Assembly: GCF_006861665.1 (NCBI RefSeq)
Contig: NZ_RKLU01000009.1
Coordinates: 3,681-52,350, forward strand
DNA length: 48,670 bases
Direction of reading: 5' to 3'
Source of the DNA: Halonotius terrestris
GTDB taxonomy: Archaea > Halobacteriota > Halobacteria > Halobacteriales > Haloferacaceae
In this document: piece by piece, positions 8,784 to 16,863 of the stretch
How positions within the stretch are numbered: the stretch's first letter is position 1
Layout of the letters: every line of letters begins with the position of its first letter
Translations under genes and position numbers: made by a program
The notes under the pieces: generated by a model
Told to the model about the DNA's origin: nothing
The model's input: only the letters and a program-made list of their open reading frames with translations
The model's database searches: none

Positions 8784-9347
8784 ATGGAGCGTCGACAGGT
8801 CCTCAAGACAGCCGGACTTCTCGCAACAGGTGGCGTAACTGGTCTCGCCGGATGCAGTAGTTCGGGGAACGGAGATAGTGGCGGTGAGCCAACCACGACT
8901 GAAACGCAGGAGACAACTGGTGGGTCAGGAGACTCGAATACCGTTATGATGGTTACCGAAGGGAGCGAGTATTATTTCGATCCCATCGGTCTGTTCATCG
9001 AATCCGGGGAGACAGTCACGTTCGAAATCCAGAGTGGGAGTCACTCGGCAACTGCCTACAAACAAGGAACGAGTTCAGCAGAGGTGACACGGATTCCCGA
9101 GGGAGCAGAAACGTTCAATAGCGAAATCCTGAGTGAACAGGGGGCAACGTTCGAGCATACGTTCGAGACCACGGGGACGTACGATTATTTCTGTATCCCG
9201 CACAAGTCCCTGGGGATGGTTGGTCGGATTGTCGTTGGCGAACCCGGCGGTCCCGCGGAGGGGAGTATGCCGCCGGACGGAGACGTTCCCGAAAGCCAGA
9301 CCATCGTCGATCAGGGCAGCGTCTCATACAGCTCGTTCTCCGGGTAG
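8784..9347 (+). CDS. Halocyanin-like cupredoxin lipoprotein
   Basis: A 187-residue exported blue-copper protein. The N terminus has a Tat motif (ERRQVLK) and a lipobox (GLAGC), so it is expected to be lipid-anchored outside the cell. A Ser/Gly/Thr-rich linker follows, then a plastocyanin-like domain with the type 1 copper ligands His (SGSHSAT), Cys (YFCIPH), His (CIPH) and Met (SLGMVGR). The C-terminal tail is Gly/Pro/Ser-rich. It is divergent from cydAB with a 187-base shared promoter region, so it may be an electron carrier of the same respiratory branch; that link is inference. The ATG at 8784 is chosen from the promoter spacing and the Tat motif. Confidence 0.9.
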   Translation: MERRQVLKTAGLLATGGVTGLAGCSSSGNGDSGGEPTTTETQETTGGSGDSNTVMMVTEGSEYYFDPIGLFIESGETVTFEIQSGSHSATAYKQGTSSAEVTRIPEGAETFNSEILSEQGATFEHTFETTGTYDYFCIPHKSLGMVGRIVVGEPGGPAEGSMPPDGDVPESQTIVDQGSVSYSSFSG

Positions 9348-9450
9348 GCGGCCGCGTATACTGCGAGCTGTGCGCTCTGGAATCGCTTGTACACCATATG
9401 GCCGACATTGACTCTGCTTCGGACTTCCAGTATGGAGACATACGCTGTCG

Positions 9451-10203
9451 ATGACGCTCGCACAAGGCTCGTGGCCGACATACACGGATGCTGCCCTCGA
9501 TAGTGTTCGGCGAGAACGACGTGAGGTCGAACGTGAATGTCGAGCCTTCCAACGGTTTCGCCAGCGTATTCAGACAGTCGACACACAGACTCCTCGGTTC
9601 GAACGGTCCGTTGTTGGAGTGAATCAGAACTTTATATCCGAAGAGAAGTCGATCCGTGATGCCATCGAGCCGTGGTATCATGATACTGTAATGGCAGTCG
9701 ACCACTACGGCGACGTGTACGGTGATTCGTTCGAGGCGAGCCTCAGTGCCGAGTTCGGGGTCGATGTGTTGGTTCTAATCTCGGAAGCGACTACGTTCTC
9801 ACCAGTCATCAAACAACGACTCCTCGAGGCCGCACAGCAGTGTATTGACAACCGCCAGGTCTTTCTGGAGAGCCTCCAGGATGAATTCACTACGCTCAAA
9901 GATGCGCAATCTACAGTTCAGGAGATTCGAGAGGCGATAGCAGAACTTGATTCTACGGAATTACAGAGGGGCTCAGATACTGAACTGACCGACCGATACG
10001 ACACGCTTCACACGTTGAATAGTGAATGTAAGAGTTGGATCCAGCAACGGCAGGAGGAAATCCACACTCATCGAATCGATCGATCGGCAGACGTGGATAC
10101 CCACACTGATCTCTGTTCGTATCTCTATGAGGGTCTGGAGGTTGATTATCCGGTATTGGCGACGTTTGTCGATATCTTGGAAATCATTTCCCAATATGAG
10201 TAG
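9451..10203 (+). CDS. Haloarchaeal coiled-coil protein of unknown function
   Basis: A 250-residue soluble, mostly helical protein. The N-terminal part (ALDSVRRERREVERECRAF, then QRFRQRI) looks like a family of haloarchaeal proteins of similar length (a DUF7260-type match is suspected from memory, not checked). The middle and C-terminal parts are coiled-coil-like and acidic. No enzyme motif is seen. It stands alone between the cupredoxin gene and a small membrane protein gene. A short, differently framed ATG at 9432 precedes it but does not encode a related peptide. Confidence 0.75.
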   Translation: MTLAQGSWPTYTDAALDSVRRERREVERECRAFQRFRQRIQTVDTQTPRFERSVVGVNQNFISEEKSIRDAIEPWYHDTVMAVDHYGDVYGDSFEASLSAEFGVDVLVLISEATTFSPVIKQRLLEAAQQCIDNRQVFLESLQDEFTTLKDAQSTVQEIREAIAELDSTELQRGSDTELTDRYDTLHTLNSECKSWIQQRQEEIHTHRIDRSADVDTHTDLCSYLYEGLEVDYPVLATFVDILEIISQYE

Positions 10204-10275
10204 TTCCTTCTTTCACTTCCTACTCAGTCGTCAGTGTCGGTTTTCAGCAAATCTACAGAGAAAGCAAGGCGAGTG

Positions 10276-10296
10276 CCTCGGGGCTTGACCCCGAGG
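10276..10296. repeat. Perfect hairpin, possible IS200/IS605-type right end
   Basis: An 8-base perfect stem (cctcgggg / ccccgagg) encloses a 5-base loop (cttga), followed by gtggttcac. It is 73 bases after the coiled-coil gene and 48 bases before the next gene. Hairpins of this form occur at the right ends of IS200/IS605/IS1341-type elements of haloarchaea, and the preceding bases would translate as KQGECLGA, which recalls the C-terminal end of some TnpB proteins. That reading is from memory. A plain transcription terminator is the alternative. Confidence 0.5.
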
Positions 10297-10343
10297 TGGT
10301 TCACTTTGTTAACGGTTTTGTCTATCCGGTCACAACAGTACAT

Positions 10344-10529
10344 ATGGAATTCGACTTTGTGCGCTCGGTGGCTCCCCTTGTCGTAATTGTCGCCGTCGCG
10401 GCGATCGCGCTCACGACCGTGATGACCTCCTCGACAGTCTTCATGATGGTTCTGCCCTCGATGATCGTCTTCTCAGTCATCGCGTTCTTCTTCGGGATGA
10501 AACACGGCGAGTTCCGCGCCAGTCCGTAA
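10344..10529 (+). CDS. Small two-helix membrane protein ending KHGEFRASP
   Basis: A 61-residue protein with two membrane helices (about 10-28 and 32-52) and the conserved-looking end FFFGMKHGEFRASP. I associate this shape with a haloarchaeal family of small membrane proteins (DUF7333-type, not verified). The ATG at 10344 is preferred over an in-frame upstream start at 10296 because the extension covers the hairpin-flanking sequence. A related ending, GIKHGEYRAIRT, occurs in the 37-residue peptide at 23718. Function unknown. Confidence 0.7.
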   Translation: MEFDFVRSVAPLVVIVAVAAIALTTVMTSSTVFMMVLPSMIVFSVIAFFFGMKHGEFRASP

Positions 10530-10607
10530 CAGGCCGACCCAGTAGCCGAAATCCGCCAGATTGCGATCCATGCTAGCCTCCAGCTGTGTTGATTCCGATT
10601 CATTTCG

Positions 10608-10727
10608 ATGACCGATTCGCAGTCCTGGCGACGGCTGTTTCAACGGGGCGGTGTCGAACCAACGGTAGTCCACCAGGGGCGGTTAACCACTATCGTTCAG
10701 TTAGATCCAGTCCGGGTCGTCGTATAG
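10608..10727 (+). CDS. Possible 39-residue protein
   Basis: A short frame (beginning MTDSQSWRRLFQRGG, ending LTTIVQLDPVRVVV) fills most of the gap between the small membrane protein and the multicopper oxidase, with which it is convergent. Codon use is in keeping with a haloarchaeal gene, but no ribosome-binding site or TATA box is clear and no family is recognised. It may be real or a remnant. Confidence 0.25.
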   Translation: MTDSQSWRRLFQRGGVEPTVVHQGRLTTIVQLDPVRVVV

Positions 10728-10734
10728 AGCGTCT

Positions 10735-11889
10735 CTACGTGGAGTAGCCGGCGTACTCCATAAGCTGGTTGAAGATGTCCGTATCCATGACGGACCGATA
10801 GACCACTCCAGTAAGCATCCCGCCGGGATAGAATGTGCCGTTCATCACGTGGTTGACTTTGTGACAGTGCATCAGGTAGATGCCGGGGTCTGCATCGGCA
10901 GTAAATTCGATCGTGTGTCGTTCAGCAGGGGCAACGTTCGTGACGTCCATGTCGTGTCGGGCAGCCTCCGGAATCGTCCCGCCGTCCTTTTCGACGCGCT
11001 GGAAGCGGTGGTTATGGATGTGCATCGGGTGCGACATGTACCCGCCGTTGACGAGGTGGATACGAACTGAATCGCCCTCGTCGACGATGATCGGGGACCC
11101 TTCTTCGGGGTGCAGCGTCCGGGGCGCGCTCTTCCCATTGACGGTAAACACGTCTGGATTTCGACTTGCCGAATTGTAGGTGAAGTCCGCCTCACCGGCC
11201 CACTTCCGTGGAACCCGCGAATCCCAGTCCTTGATCGTCATAAAGTACTCGCGGTCCGCCGGTTCGTAGCCTTCGGGATCGACTCGGTAGACCCCGTACA
11301 TGCCCATGTCGATATGTCGGTGGGTCTGGAAGTGACAATGGTAGAAATGCGTCCCAGGGACGTTAGCGGGTATTTCGTAGGTGTGTGTCTCCCCTGGCGG
11401 GACCTGAATGCCGGTCGTCGTCGGAACACCGTCGTTCTTCCACGTCTTGCGAACCCCGTGGAAGTGAATCGTGTGGGGACGTCGGCCATCGGTATTGTCG
11501 AGTGTCACCTCCATCGCGTTACCCTCGGTCGTTCTAAGAATTGGGCCGGGGACGCTGGGGTCGTTGTCGTCGGCCTGGAACGCCCAGACGCGTGGGAATT
11601 CGACGGGCCCACCCATTGTATCGAGCGGGTGGACGGCGTGGCGGGCCTGCTGAGTCCGCACCGTCACTTCGCCGCCCTGCTCGTCGACGTTGACGACTGT
11701 TGGAGGGCTGGTGTATGGGAGATTAGGCGAGTCAGTTTGTGCCTGCGTGGGCTTGTCGCTCGTTGCTGCTGGCTCGTTGGTTCCGCCCGCAGAACAGCCT
11801 GATAACGAAGCGAGACCAGTCGCGCCAGTTGCCGCGAGAAACTCACGCCGGGACAGTCCGGTTCCGGGTGCGCCGAAACGTGTAGTCAT
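10735..11889 (-). CDS. Two-domain multicopper oxidase, Tat lipoprotein
   Basis: A 384-residue exported copper oxidase. The N terminus has a Tat motif (SRREFLAATG) and lipobox (LSGC, Cys32). Domain 1 carries H139-x2-H142-x-H144 and H184-C185-H186 with H190 and M195, a full type 1 plus trinuclear ligand set. Domain 2 carries H287-x2-H290-x-H292 and H341-C342-H343 with H347; the residue at Cys+10 is Thr352. Thus both domains have a type 1-like Cys, unlike the oxidase at 33721 where only domain 1 does. The length fits two-domain oxidases (about 350-400). Likely substrates are metals or phenols; none can be named. It starts at the ATG at 11889. Confidence 0.9.
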   Translation of the reverse strand: MTTRFGAPGTGLSRREFLAATGATGLASLSGCSAGGTNEPAATSDKPTQAQTDSPNLPYTSPPTVVNVDEQGGEVTVRTQQARHAVHPLDTMGGPVEFPRVWAFQADDNDPSVPGPILRTTEGNAMEVTLDNTDGRRPHTIHFHGVRKTWKNDGVPTTTGIQVPPGETHTYEIPANVPGTHFYHCHFQTHRHIDMGMYGVYRVDPEGYEPADREYFMTIKDWDSRVPRKWAGEADFTYNSASRNPDVFTVNGKSAPRTLHPEEGSPIIVDEGDSVRIHLVNGGYMSHPMHIHNHRFQRVEKDGGTIPEAARHDMDVTNVAPAERHTIEFTADADPGIYLMHCHKVNHVMNGTFYPGGMLTGVVYRSVMDTDIFNQLMEYAGYST

Positions 11890-11975
11890 GATACACTCGG
11901 TATTTTGGTTGGCCTAAACATAGGGCGACTGCGGCGTCCCAATTCACGGGACAGCGCGTGGATATGTTCGGCAAA

Positions 11976-12004
11976 AGGCGAATGAAGATCGCGGCCTTTC
12001 GCCT
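11976..12004 (-). terminator. Inverted repeat downstream of the CPBP protease gene
   Basis: Arms aggcgaa (11976-11982) and ttcgcct (11998-12004) with a 15-base loop lie about 50 bases past the stop of the leftward CPBP gene and about 90 bases before the start of the oxidase gene. On the minus strand the stem is followed by a short T run. It could be a terminator or an operator for the oxidase gene. Confidence 0.35.
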
Positions 12005-12056
12005 ATACTTGTTCGCCGTTAGGAGTCCGAAACTGAGGTTGAAAGCGATCAGACTT

Positions 12057-12782
12057 TTAGAGTCCGCCTGTCGCCGTCAGATAGGCCCCTGCGAACTGCA
12101 CCGCGTTATACGTCCCGTGAATCACAGCCGGAACTGTGAGGTTGTCCGTGTACTCGTACGCTGCTCCCAGTACCAAGGCCAGGACGAATGCGATACCGAT
12201 GTACACCAGTTTGCCTTCCCCTGACAACGAGAAGAGATGGATCGATGCGAACAGAGCGCTTGCGAGGATGATTGCACGAGCCGGATGGAGACTTTCACGG
12301 AGGGTGCCCTGGACGAGGCCCCGGAACAACAGCTCTTCTCCCGGGCCGACCAACAGAAATTGGAGCGGGATCAGAAGAAGGAAGACACTCGGATTTTGTC
12401 GCCCGACCTTGACGATCTGATTCTGAGCCGAGTTCAGACCCAGGGCCGTGATTACTGAGGACGCCACAAAGAGCAACCCAAGGATCGCTATACTCCCTCC
12501 GATAATCACCGCTCCCTCACGCTTGTCAGGCAGACGAACTGGAACGAATCCAAATCCGAGATCACGGCCTTTGAGATAGAGGATGGCGATGCCCCCAAAC
12601 GTCACTCCTTGGAGGAAGAACGTACTCAAGACCAACCTGAGGGCTGGACGTGACGCGAGGTCGACTCCGAACACTCCGACGACCGTCGCGACGGCAAGGA
12701 TTACGATAGCCCCCGCGACGTATGATCCATACGTGAGACCAATCGCCGAGGCGACAGACCGGAAACGAGATATCGACGACAT
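12057..12782 (-). CDS. CPBP-family intramembrane metalloprotease
   Basis: A 241-residue membrane protein of the CPBP (Abi, Rce1-like) family. The three signature motifs are present: the glutamate pair in PGEELLFRGLVQG, a His in LFASIHLFS and a His-Asn in VIHGTYNAVQF. About seven to eight membrane helices are visible. Family members cleave or bind membrane substrates using metal bound by these residues; the substrate here is unknown. The gene stands alone on the minus strand between the multicopper oxidase and dsbB genes. Confidence 0.9.
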   Translation of the reverse strand: MSSISRFRSVASAIGLTYGSYVAGAIVILAVATVVGVFGVDLASRPALRLVLSTFFLQGVTFGGIAILYLKGRDLGFGFVPVRLPDKREGAVIIGGSIAILGLLFVASSVITALGLNSAQNQIVKVGRQNPSVFLLLIPLQFLLVGPGEELLFRGLVQGTLRESLHPARAIILASALFASIHLFSLSGEGKLVYIGIAFVLALVLGAAYEYTDNLTVPAVIHGTYNAVQFAGAYLTATGGL

Positions 12783-12879
12783 ACTCAGATGTGTGCGTAG
12801 GGCTCCACCCTACAAGCTGGCTGTAATAGGTCGACTCCGGCACTATCCATTACAGGACTTCCCGCGGTAGTAATTTTAT

Positions 12880-13323
12880 TCATGGCTGATGTTCAGGTTC
12901 GACGAGGTTCGATCCAGCGAGGACTGTAATGGTCACGAGTACGAACGCGATCAGTGAGAGATTCGGAATCGTGAGTCCGAGCACCGGAGCCTGCCATTGG
13001 ACGACTGCACAGGGGCCAGCAAAGGTGCATGAGGCCGTCGTTGCTTGGAGCACGGAGTGATATCCCGCGATTAAAACACCCACCACGGACAGTGGCACAA
13101 CTGTTCGCCAGACTGTGTTGTGACTCTCGAGGGCGGCAACGCCGAGAACGACGACAAGCGGATACATGAGGATACGTTGATACCAACAGAGGGTACACGG
13201 AACGAGACCGAGGCCGAGACTGAACCAGAGGCTTCCCAGGGTCGCAACCGCCGCGACGCATGCCCCGCCTGCAAGCCAGAATCGTCCTTCGGACATCCAT
13301 GATTCAGTTTGATCCAGTTGCAT
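12880..13323 (-). CDS. dsbB: DsbB-like disulfide bond formation membrane protein
   Basis: A 147-residue protein with four membrane helices. It has the DsbB cysteines: CTLCWYQR after the first helix pair (the CxxC that reacts with quinone) and a second pair in SCTFAGPC in the outer loop that would reoxidise a DsbA partner. The WYQR motif is typical of the family. Its start lies inside the end of the DsbA-like gene (20-base overlap), so the two are made together. It passes electrons from extracellular thiol oxidation to the quinone pool. Confidence 0.93.
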   Translation of the reverse strand: MQLDQTESWMSEGRFWLAGGACVAAVATLGSLWFSLGLGLVPCTLCWYQRILMYPLVVVLGVAALESHNTVWRTVVPLSVVGVLIAGYHSVLQATTASCTFAGPCAVVQWQAPVLGLTIPNLSLIAFVLVTITVLAGSNLVEPEHQP

Positions 13324-14290
13324 CTTCGATCAACTGTCTTGTTCGCTCTTCGTTTCCGAGTGGATTGACCGTCGTGCCATTGATGAGGAGCGTGGGTGTG
13401 GCGTCAACACCGGCATCGCTCGCAGCCCTGTCAGTCGCCCGCAGCGCGTCGTCGTACTGCTTTTCTTGGATCGCCGTGCGGATCGACGCAGTTTCCGAGA
13501 CGCCTGCCGACTGCGCAAACTCGACCAATCTCTCGGCGGTCGCCCACTGGTCGCTTTCGGGTGGCTGATTCCGGAACACGTATTCGTGAAACGACCAGTA
13601 CGAGGCTGGGTCGGTGTTCCAGACGGCTAATCCGGCCTGTCCAGCTGCCGGGGCATCGGGGCCCAAAAACGGGTCGCCACCGATATATGCGAGATTGCGG
13701 AACTCGAGCGCGATCGTGCCTGGTTCCACGTAGTCCGTCACGAGCTGTGAGAGCATCCCCGTACTGAACTGGGCGCAGTACGGACACTTCCAGCTCCCGA
13801 AGTATGTTACCGTGATATCAGCATCAGCGGACCCCATCGTCGCATACCGGAAATCGCTCGACGATTCGGGAATCGGGGCAGTGGCGACGGCGCCCCCCTC
13901 ACCTCCAGCATTCGCACCGCCATCCGGTTCAGTACCCGTATTGGTAGAGAGAGCGGTGGCGCCGATCACGAGACCGGCAGTGGCGGCACTACCACCGGCG
14001 AGGAGAAGTTGCCGGCGGGTCAGTCCTCCAACAGCAGCTCCGACACCTCCCTCGGAGAGCCGCTCTGAGAAGGTGATTGAATCAACGACTGTATCGGCCC
14101 GTTTGTAGTCCACACGTGAGAGGTCGTCGGGATGCGCGGCGAGCCAGTGTCTGTAGAGTTGCTCGTCGGTTTCGTCACCGAGTTGTTCACCACAATAGTG
14201 GCAGGCGCTGTGATCGTTCCATGTATGGTCACGCGCTGCTCCAGCTGTTTCGAACTGATCTGTACAGATCGGGCAGGTATGGGCAGTCAT
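13304..14290 (-). CDS. DsbA-like thioredoxin-fold protein with zinc-finger N terminus
   Basis: A 328-residue protein with three parts. Residues 1-55 hold two C2H2-like motifs (C6, C9, H22, H27 and C30, C33, H48, H53). Residues about 91-115 form a Tat-like segment (TRRQLLLAGG then a hydrophobic stretch). The rest is a DsbA/thioredoxin-fold domain with active site CPYC at 169-172 and the cis-Pro loop in DATPTLLING. The position of the twin Arg after a folded N-terminal zinc module is odd: it suggests an anchor with the fingers inside and the oxidoreductase outside. It overlaps dsbB by 20 bases and should be its redox partner. Confidence 0.88.
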   Translation of the reverse strand: MTAHTCPICTDQFETAGAARDHTWNDHSACHYCGEQLGDETDEQLYRHWLAAHPDDLSRVDYKRADTVVDSITFSERLSEGGVGAAVGGLTRRQLLLAGGSAATAGLVIGATALSTNTGTEPDGGANAGGEGGAVATAPIPESSSDFRYATMGSADADITVTYFGSWKCPYCAQFSTGMLSQLVTDYVEPGTIALEFRNLAYIGGDPFLGPDAPAAGQAGLAVWNTDPASYWSFHEYVFRNQPPESDQWATAERLVEFAQSAGVSETASIRTAIQEKQYDDALRATDRAASDAGVDATPTLLINGTTVNPLGNEERTRQLIEDATGSN

Positions 14291-14395
14291 TCGTGATCAC
14301 TACTCCAGGTGGCAGATTTCATAGGCTCCGTGTTGTGCTCTCGTAGTGAGCTGAATCGTCGGTGTCTGTGGCATTATTTTATACGGAAGGTGTCA

Positions 14396-14911
14396 TCAGC
14401 GGCGGAGATATGTGACAAGGAAGGTCGTCAGGAGACAGAGGAGAATAAGAATTGCCACGCCGAGATGAGTCGTCACGATGATCGGTTGGAGATTTTCCGT
14501 GACGGTCAGTCCTCCGAGGATAACCTGTAACGGAAGCAGGACAAGAGCAGCCGTGGCCGACCATTTGACAATCGGGGTATTCCGGTGTGTCACCCACGCT
14601 CCCAAAGTCGTGGCGACGATCAGAACCCCGGCCGTCATCGCCAGTCCACGGTGAGCCCACTCTGCGAAGATTTGGAGTGCAGAGTATGGCGAGTTAGTAA
14701 TGATATCGGGTTGGAGGAAGGGGACCCACGTCCCGTAGCAGGTCGGCCAATCAGGACAGGAAAGTCCAGCACCGATTGCACTAGTGTAAGCTCCGAGAAG
14801 CATCACGATATACGTCACTAGTAGCGTGAAGCCGGCGATATGTCTGTACCCGATCGGAATCCTTGAAATCGTAGCTCGCACGTCGTGCCAGCGGAGTCGG
14901 GCTTGAGACAT
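14396..14911 (-). CDS. ctaA: Half-size heme A synthase (CtaA/COX15 family)
   Basis: A 171-residue protein with four membrane helices, about half the length of bacterial CtaA. It shows the conserved SCPDWPTCYG segment with the Cys pair, the EWAHRGLAMTAG motif with its heme-ligand His, and a second His in IIVTTHLGVA. Half-size forms are known in archaea such as Aeropyrum and act as homodimers. It converts heme O to heme A for aa3/ba3-type oxidases, none of which is in the window. It lies upstream of the DsbA/DsbB pair with 105 bases between, and is divergent from TFB. Confidence 0.88.
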   Translation of the reverse strand: MSQARLRWHDVRATISRIPIGYRHIAGFTLLVTYIVMLLGAYTSAIGAGLSCPDWPTCYGTWVPFLQPDIITNSPYSALQIFAEWAHRGLAMTAGVLIVATTLGAWVTHRNTPIVKWSATAALVLLPLQVILGGLTVTENLQPIIVTTHLGVAILILLCLLTTFLVTYLRR

Positions 14912-15083
14912 AATATTGGGTAGGGACGCTGACTGGCGGTGTGACTAGTTGATGTCTTGGAGGCAAAGTGTTAGGCCGGATTCCCAGCGAGTGGGACACC
15001 GCCTGCTATTCATTGAGGAGCCGTCCCACGGCACTGTTAAGAAGACCCACGGTTTGTAGGGAAACCCCCTATACGCCGATAGT

Positions 15084-16046
15084 ATGATGGCTCAAGAACA
15101 TACCCAGGAACGATCAATAGATGAACGCGACCGTGAGGTGAAGTCTGCTAACGACAACACCTGTCCAGAGTGTCAGGGCCATATTACCCTGAATAGCGAC
15201 AGCGGTGAGGCGACCTGCGAAAGCTGTGGGTTGGTTTTTGAAGATGATCCAATTGACCACGGCCCGGAGTGGCGTGCATTCACGTCGGACGAACGCGATG
15301 AAAAGAGTCGGGTCGGTGCTCCGACGACGCAGCTGATGCATGATAAGGGCCTGAGTACGACTATTGGTTGGCAGGACAAGGATGCCTACGGACAGGCTGT
15401 CTCCGGTCGCAAACGTGCTCAATTACAGCGCCTCCGGACGTGGGACGAGCGGTTCCGGACGAAGGATGCCCACGAGCGGAATCTCAAGCAAGCGCTCGGG
15501 GAGATAAGCCGCATGGCTTCCGCTCTGGGACTTCCGGAATCGGTTCGGGAAACTGCAGGCGTGCTGTACCGGCGTGCTGTAGAGCAGAACCTGCTCCCAG
15601 GTCGCTCGATCGAGGGCATGTCGACGGCGTCGTTGTACGCGGCTGCTCGACAGCATGGAATGCCACGGCCGCTTACGGAGTTCGCCGATGTCAGCCGTGT
15701 CGAGAAAATCCGGATCCAGCGAGCGTACCGATATCTGTCCCGAGAACTTGGGCTGGAGATCGAGCCAGAGGATCCCATGCAATACATTCCCCAATTCGCG
15801 TCCTCGCTTGACGTGAGCGACGAAGCAGAACGGCGCTCTCGAGAACTGCTTGAGGTAGCTACAGATAATGCCGTCCACAGTGGAAAGAGTCCAGCTGGAT
15901 TGGCGGCTGCCGCTCTGTATGCTGCGACCCACCTCACGAACGAGCAGCTCACACAGGAGACGGTGAGTGAGGTCGCCCACGTCAGTCGAGTCACGATCCG
16001 AAACCGATACCAAGAGCTTCTCGAGGTGTATGCGCAGCATGACTGA
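15084..16046 (+). CDS. tfb: Transcription initiation factor TFB
   Basis: A 320-residue archaeal TFIIB homologue that bridges TBP-bound promoters and RNA polymerase. The N-terminal zinc ribbon has C27, C30, C45 and C48; a B-reader region follows (EWRAFTSDERDEKSRVG), then two cyclin-like repeats (about 115-205 and 210-300) ending in the helix-turn-helix VSEVAHVSRVTIRNRYQELL that contacts the BRE element. The length is normal. Met1 and Met2 are adjacent; either can be the start. No clear TATA box lies at the usual distance. Haloarchaea carry several TFBs, and a TBP gene also lies in this window at 36245. Confidence 0.96.
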   Translation: MMAQEHTQERSIDERDREVKSANDNTCPECQGHITLNSDSGEATCESCGLVFEDDPIDHGPEWRAFTSDERDEKSRVGAPTTQLMHDKGLSTTIGWQDKDAYGQAVSGRKRAQLQRLRTWDERFRTKDAHERNLKQALGEISRMASALGLPESVRETAGVLYRRAVEQNLLPGRSIEGMSTASLYAAARQHGMPRPLTEFADVSRVEKIRIQRAYRYLSRELGLEIEPEDPMQYIPQFASSLDVSDEAERRSRELLEVATDNAVHSGKSPAGLAAAALYAATHLTNEQLTQETVSEVAHVSRVTIRNRYQELLEVYAQHD

Positions 16047-16106
16047 CCGGATAGCCCCTGCCGGGCGAAATTCGGCCACTGATTGGGTCGTGACACGATA
16101 TTTACC

Positions 16107-16334
16107 ATGAGCGAGTTCTCAATACAGACCGAGCTCGAAGTATTGGAGCTGCTCGTGGAAGAGTCACCGTGCCATGTGATGGAGATCACTAACGCCGTCG
16201 ATGGACACCCGATCACCATTGACCAAACGTGTGCTCACCTCCATAGTGAGGGCTGTATTGTTCCACTGGGGAGGGGTCTCTACGAGATCACAGACGCAGG
16301 CGAACAACGACTCGAAATTCAGCACGATTCATAA
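16107..16334 (+). CDS. Small winged-helix DNA-binding protein
   Basis: A 75-residue protein (MSEFSIQTELEVLELLVEES...) with a winged helix: two helices, a recognition helix (DQTCAHLHSEG) and a wing ending YEITDAGEQRLE. The ATG at 16107 is preferred to an in-frame TTG at 16083. It lies 60 bases after TFB on the same strand. The effector and targets are unknown; such proteins are common haloarchaeal regulators. Confidence 0.75.
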   Translation: MSEFSIQTELEVLELLVEESPCHVMEITNAVDGHPITIDQTCAHLHSEGCIVPLGRGLYEITDAGEQRLEIQHDS

Positions 16335-16485
16335 CCGCTTCACAACTGTGTCACCATGTCTCCCCTCTTTCGATGGATCGGCCGTCATGATTCTGGAACC
16401 ACGATCCCGACTGAGTTCGTGGGACCAATGGGATGCCTCTCCAGCAATCGGACACCATATCCCGAGGACCACGTATTATCGAATA

Positions 16486-16863
16486 ATGGGAGATGATTCA
16501 GTGTCGTCCGAGGACACTCCGGAGGTACAAGATGTCCTTGATGCGCTGGATGATCCCGCGTGTCGGGCTATTCTCCAGGAAACTATCGAACCAATGACTG
16601 CGAACGAACTCCTCGACGCATGTGACATCCCCAAGTCGACGCTGTATCGAAAATTAGAACTCCTCAGTTCCGCTTCCCTCGTTCGAGAACAGGAGACGAT
16701 CAACCCCGGAGGTGGACGGGTCACCTACTACGAGCGGTCGTTCGAGGACGTCACAATCTCTATGGACGACACAGGGACGTTTTCGGTGAGTGTCGACCGA
16801 CCGCCGCAATCTACCGACGAACGGCTTGCAGATATCTGGTCGATGATGGGGGACGAAGTATGA
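16486..16863 (+). CDS. ArsR-like winged-helix regulator
   Basis: A 125-residue regulator. Residues 15-75 form a winged helix (DVLDALDDPACRAILQ, then ELLDACDIPKSTLYRKLELL as recognition helix and a wing with GGGRVTYYERSF). The ATG at 16486 gives a typical start; a longer frame to 16201 adds only shadow sequence of the preceding gene. The stop overlaps the start of the next gene (ATGA), so the regulator and the membrane protein at 16860 are coupled. The pair probably senses something at the membrane, but that is inference. Confidence 0.88.
   Translation: MGDDSVSSEDTPEVQDVLDALDDPACRAILQETIEPMTANELLDACDIPKSTLYRKLELLSSASLVREQETINPGGGRVTYYERSFEDVTISMDDTGTFSVSVDRPPQSTDERLADIWSMMGDEV

Noticed and set aside
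10608-10727. 39-residue frame as a firm gene
   Set aside because: Kept only as a low-confidence feature because no promoter, ribosome-binding site or family supports it.
16201-16485. Upstream extension of the ArsR-like regulator
   Set aside because: The extension covers another gene in a different frame and has no winged-helix or signal features; the ATG at 16486 is better.
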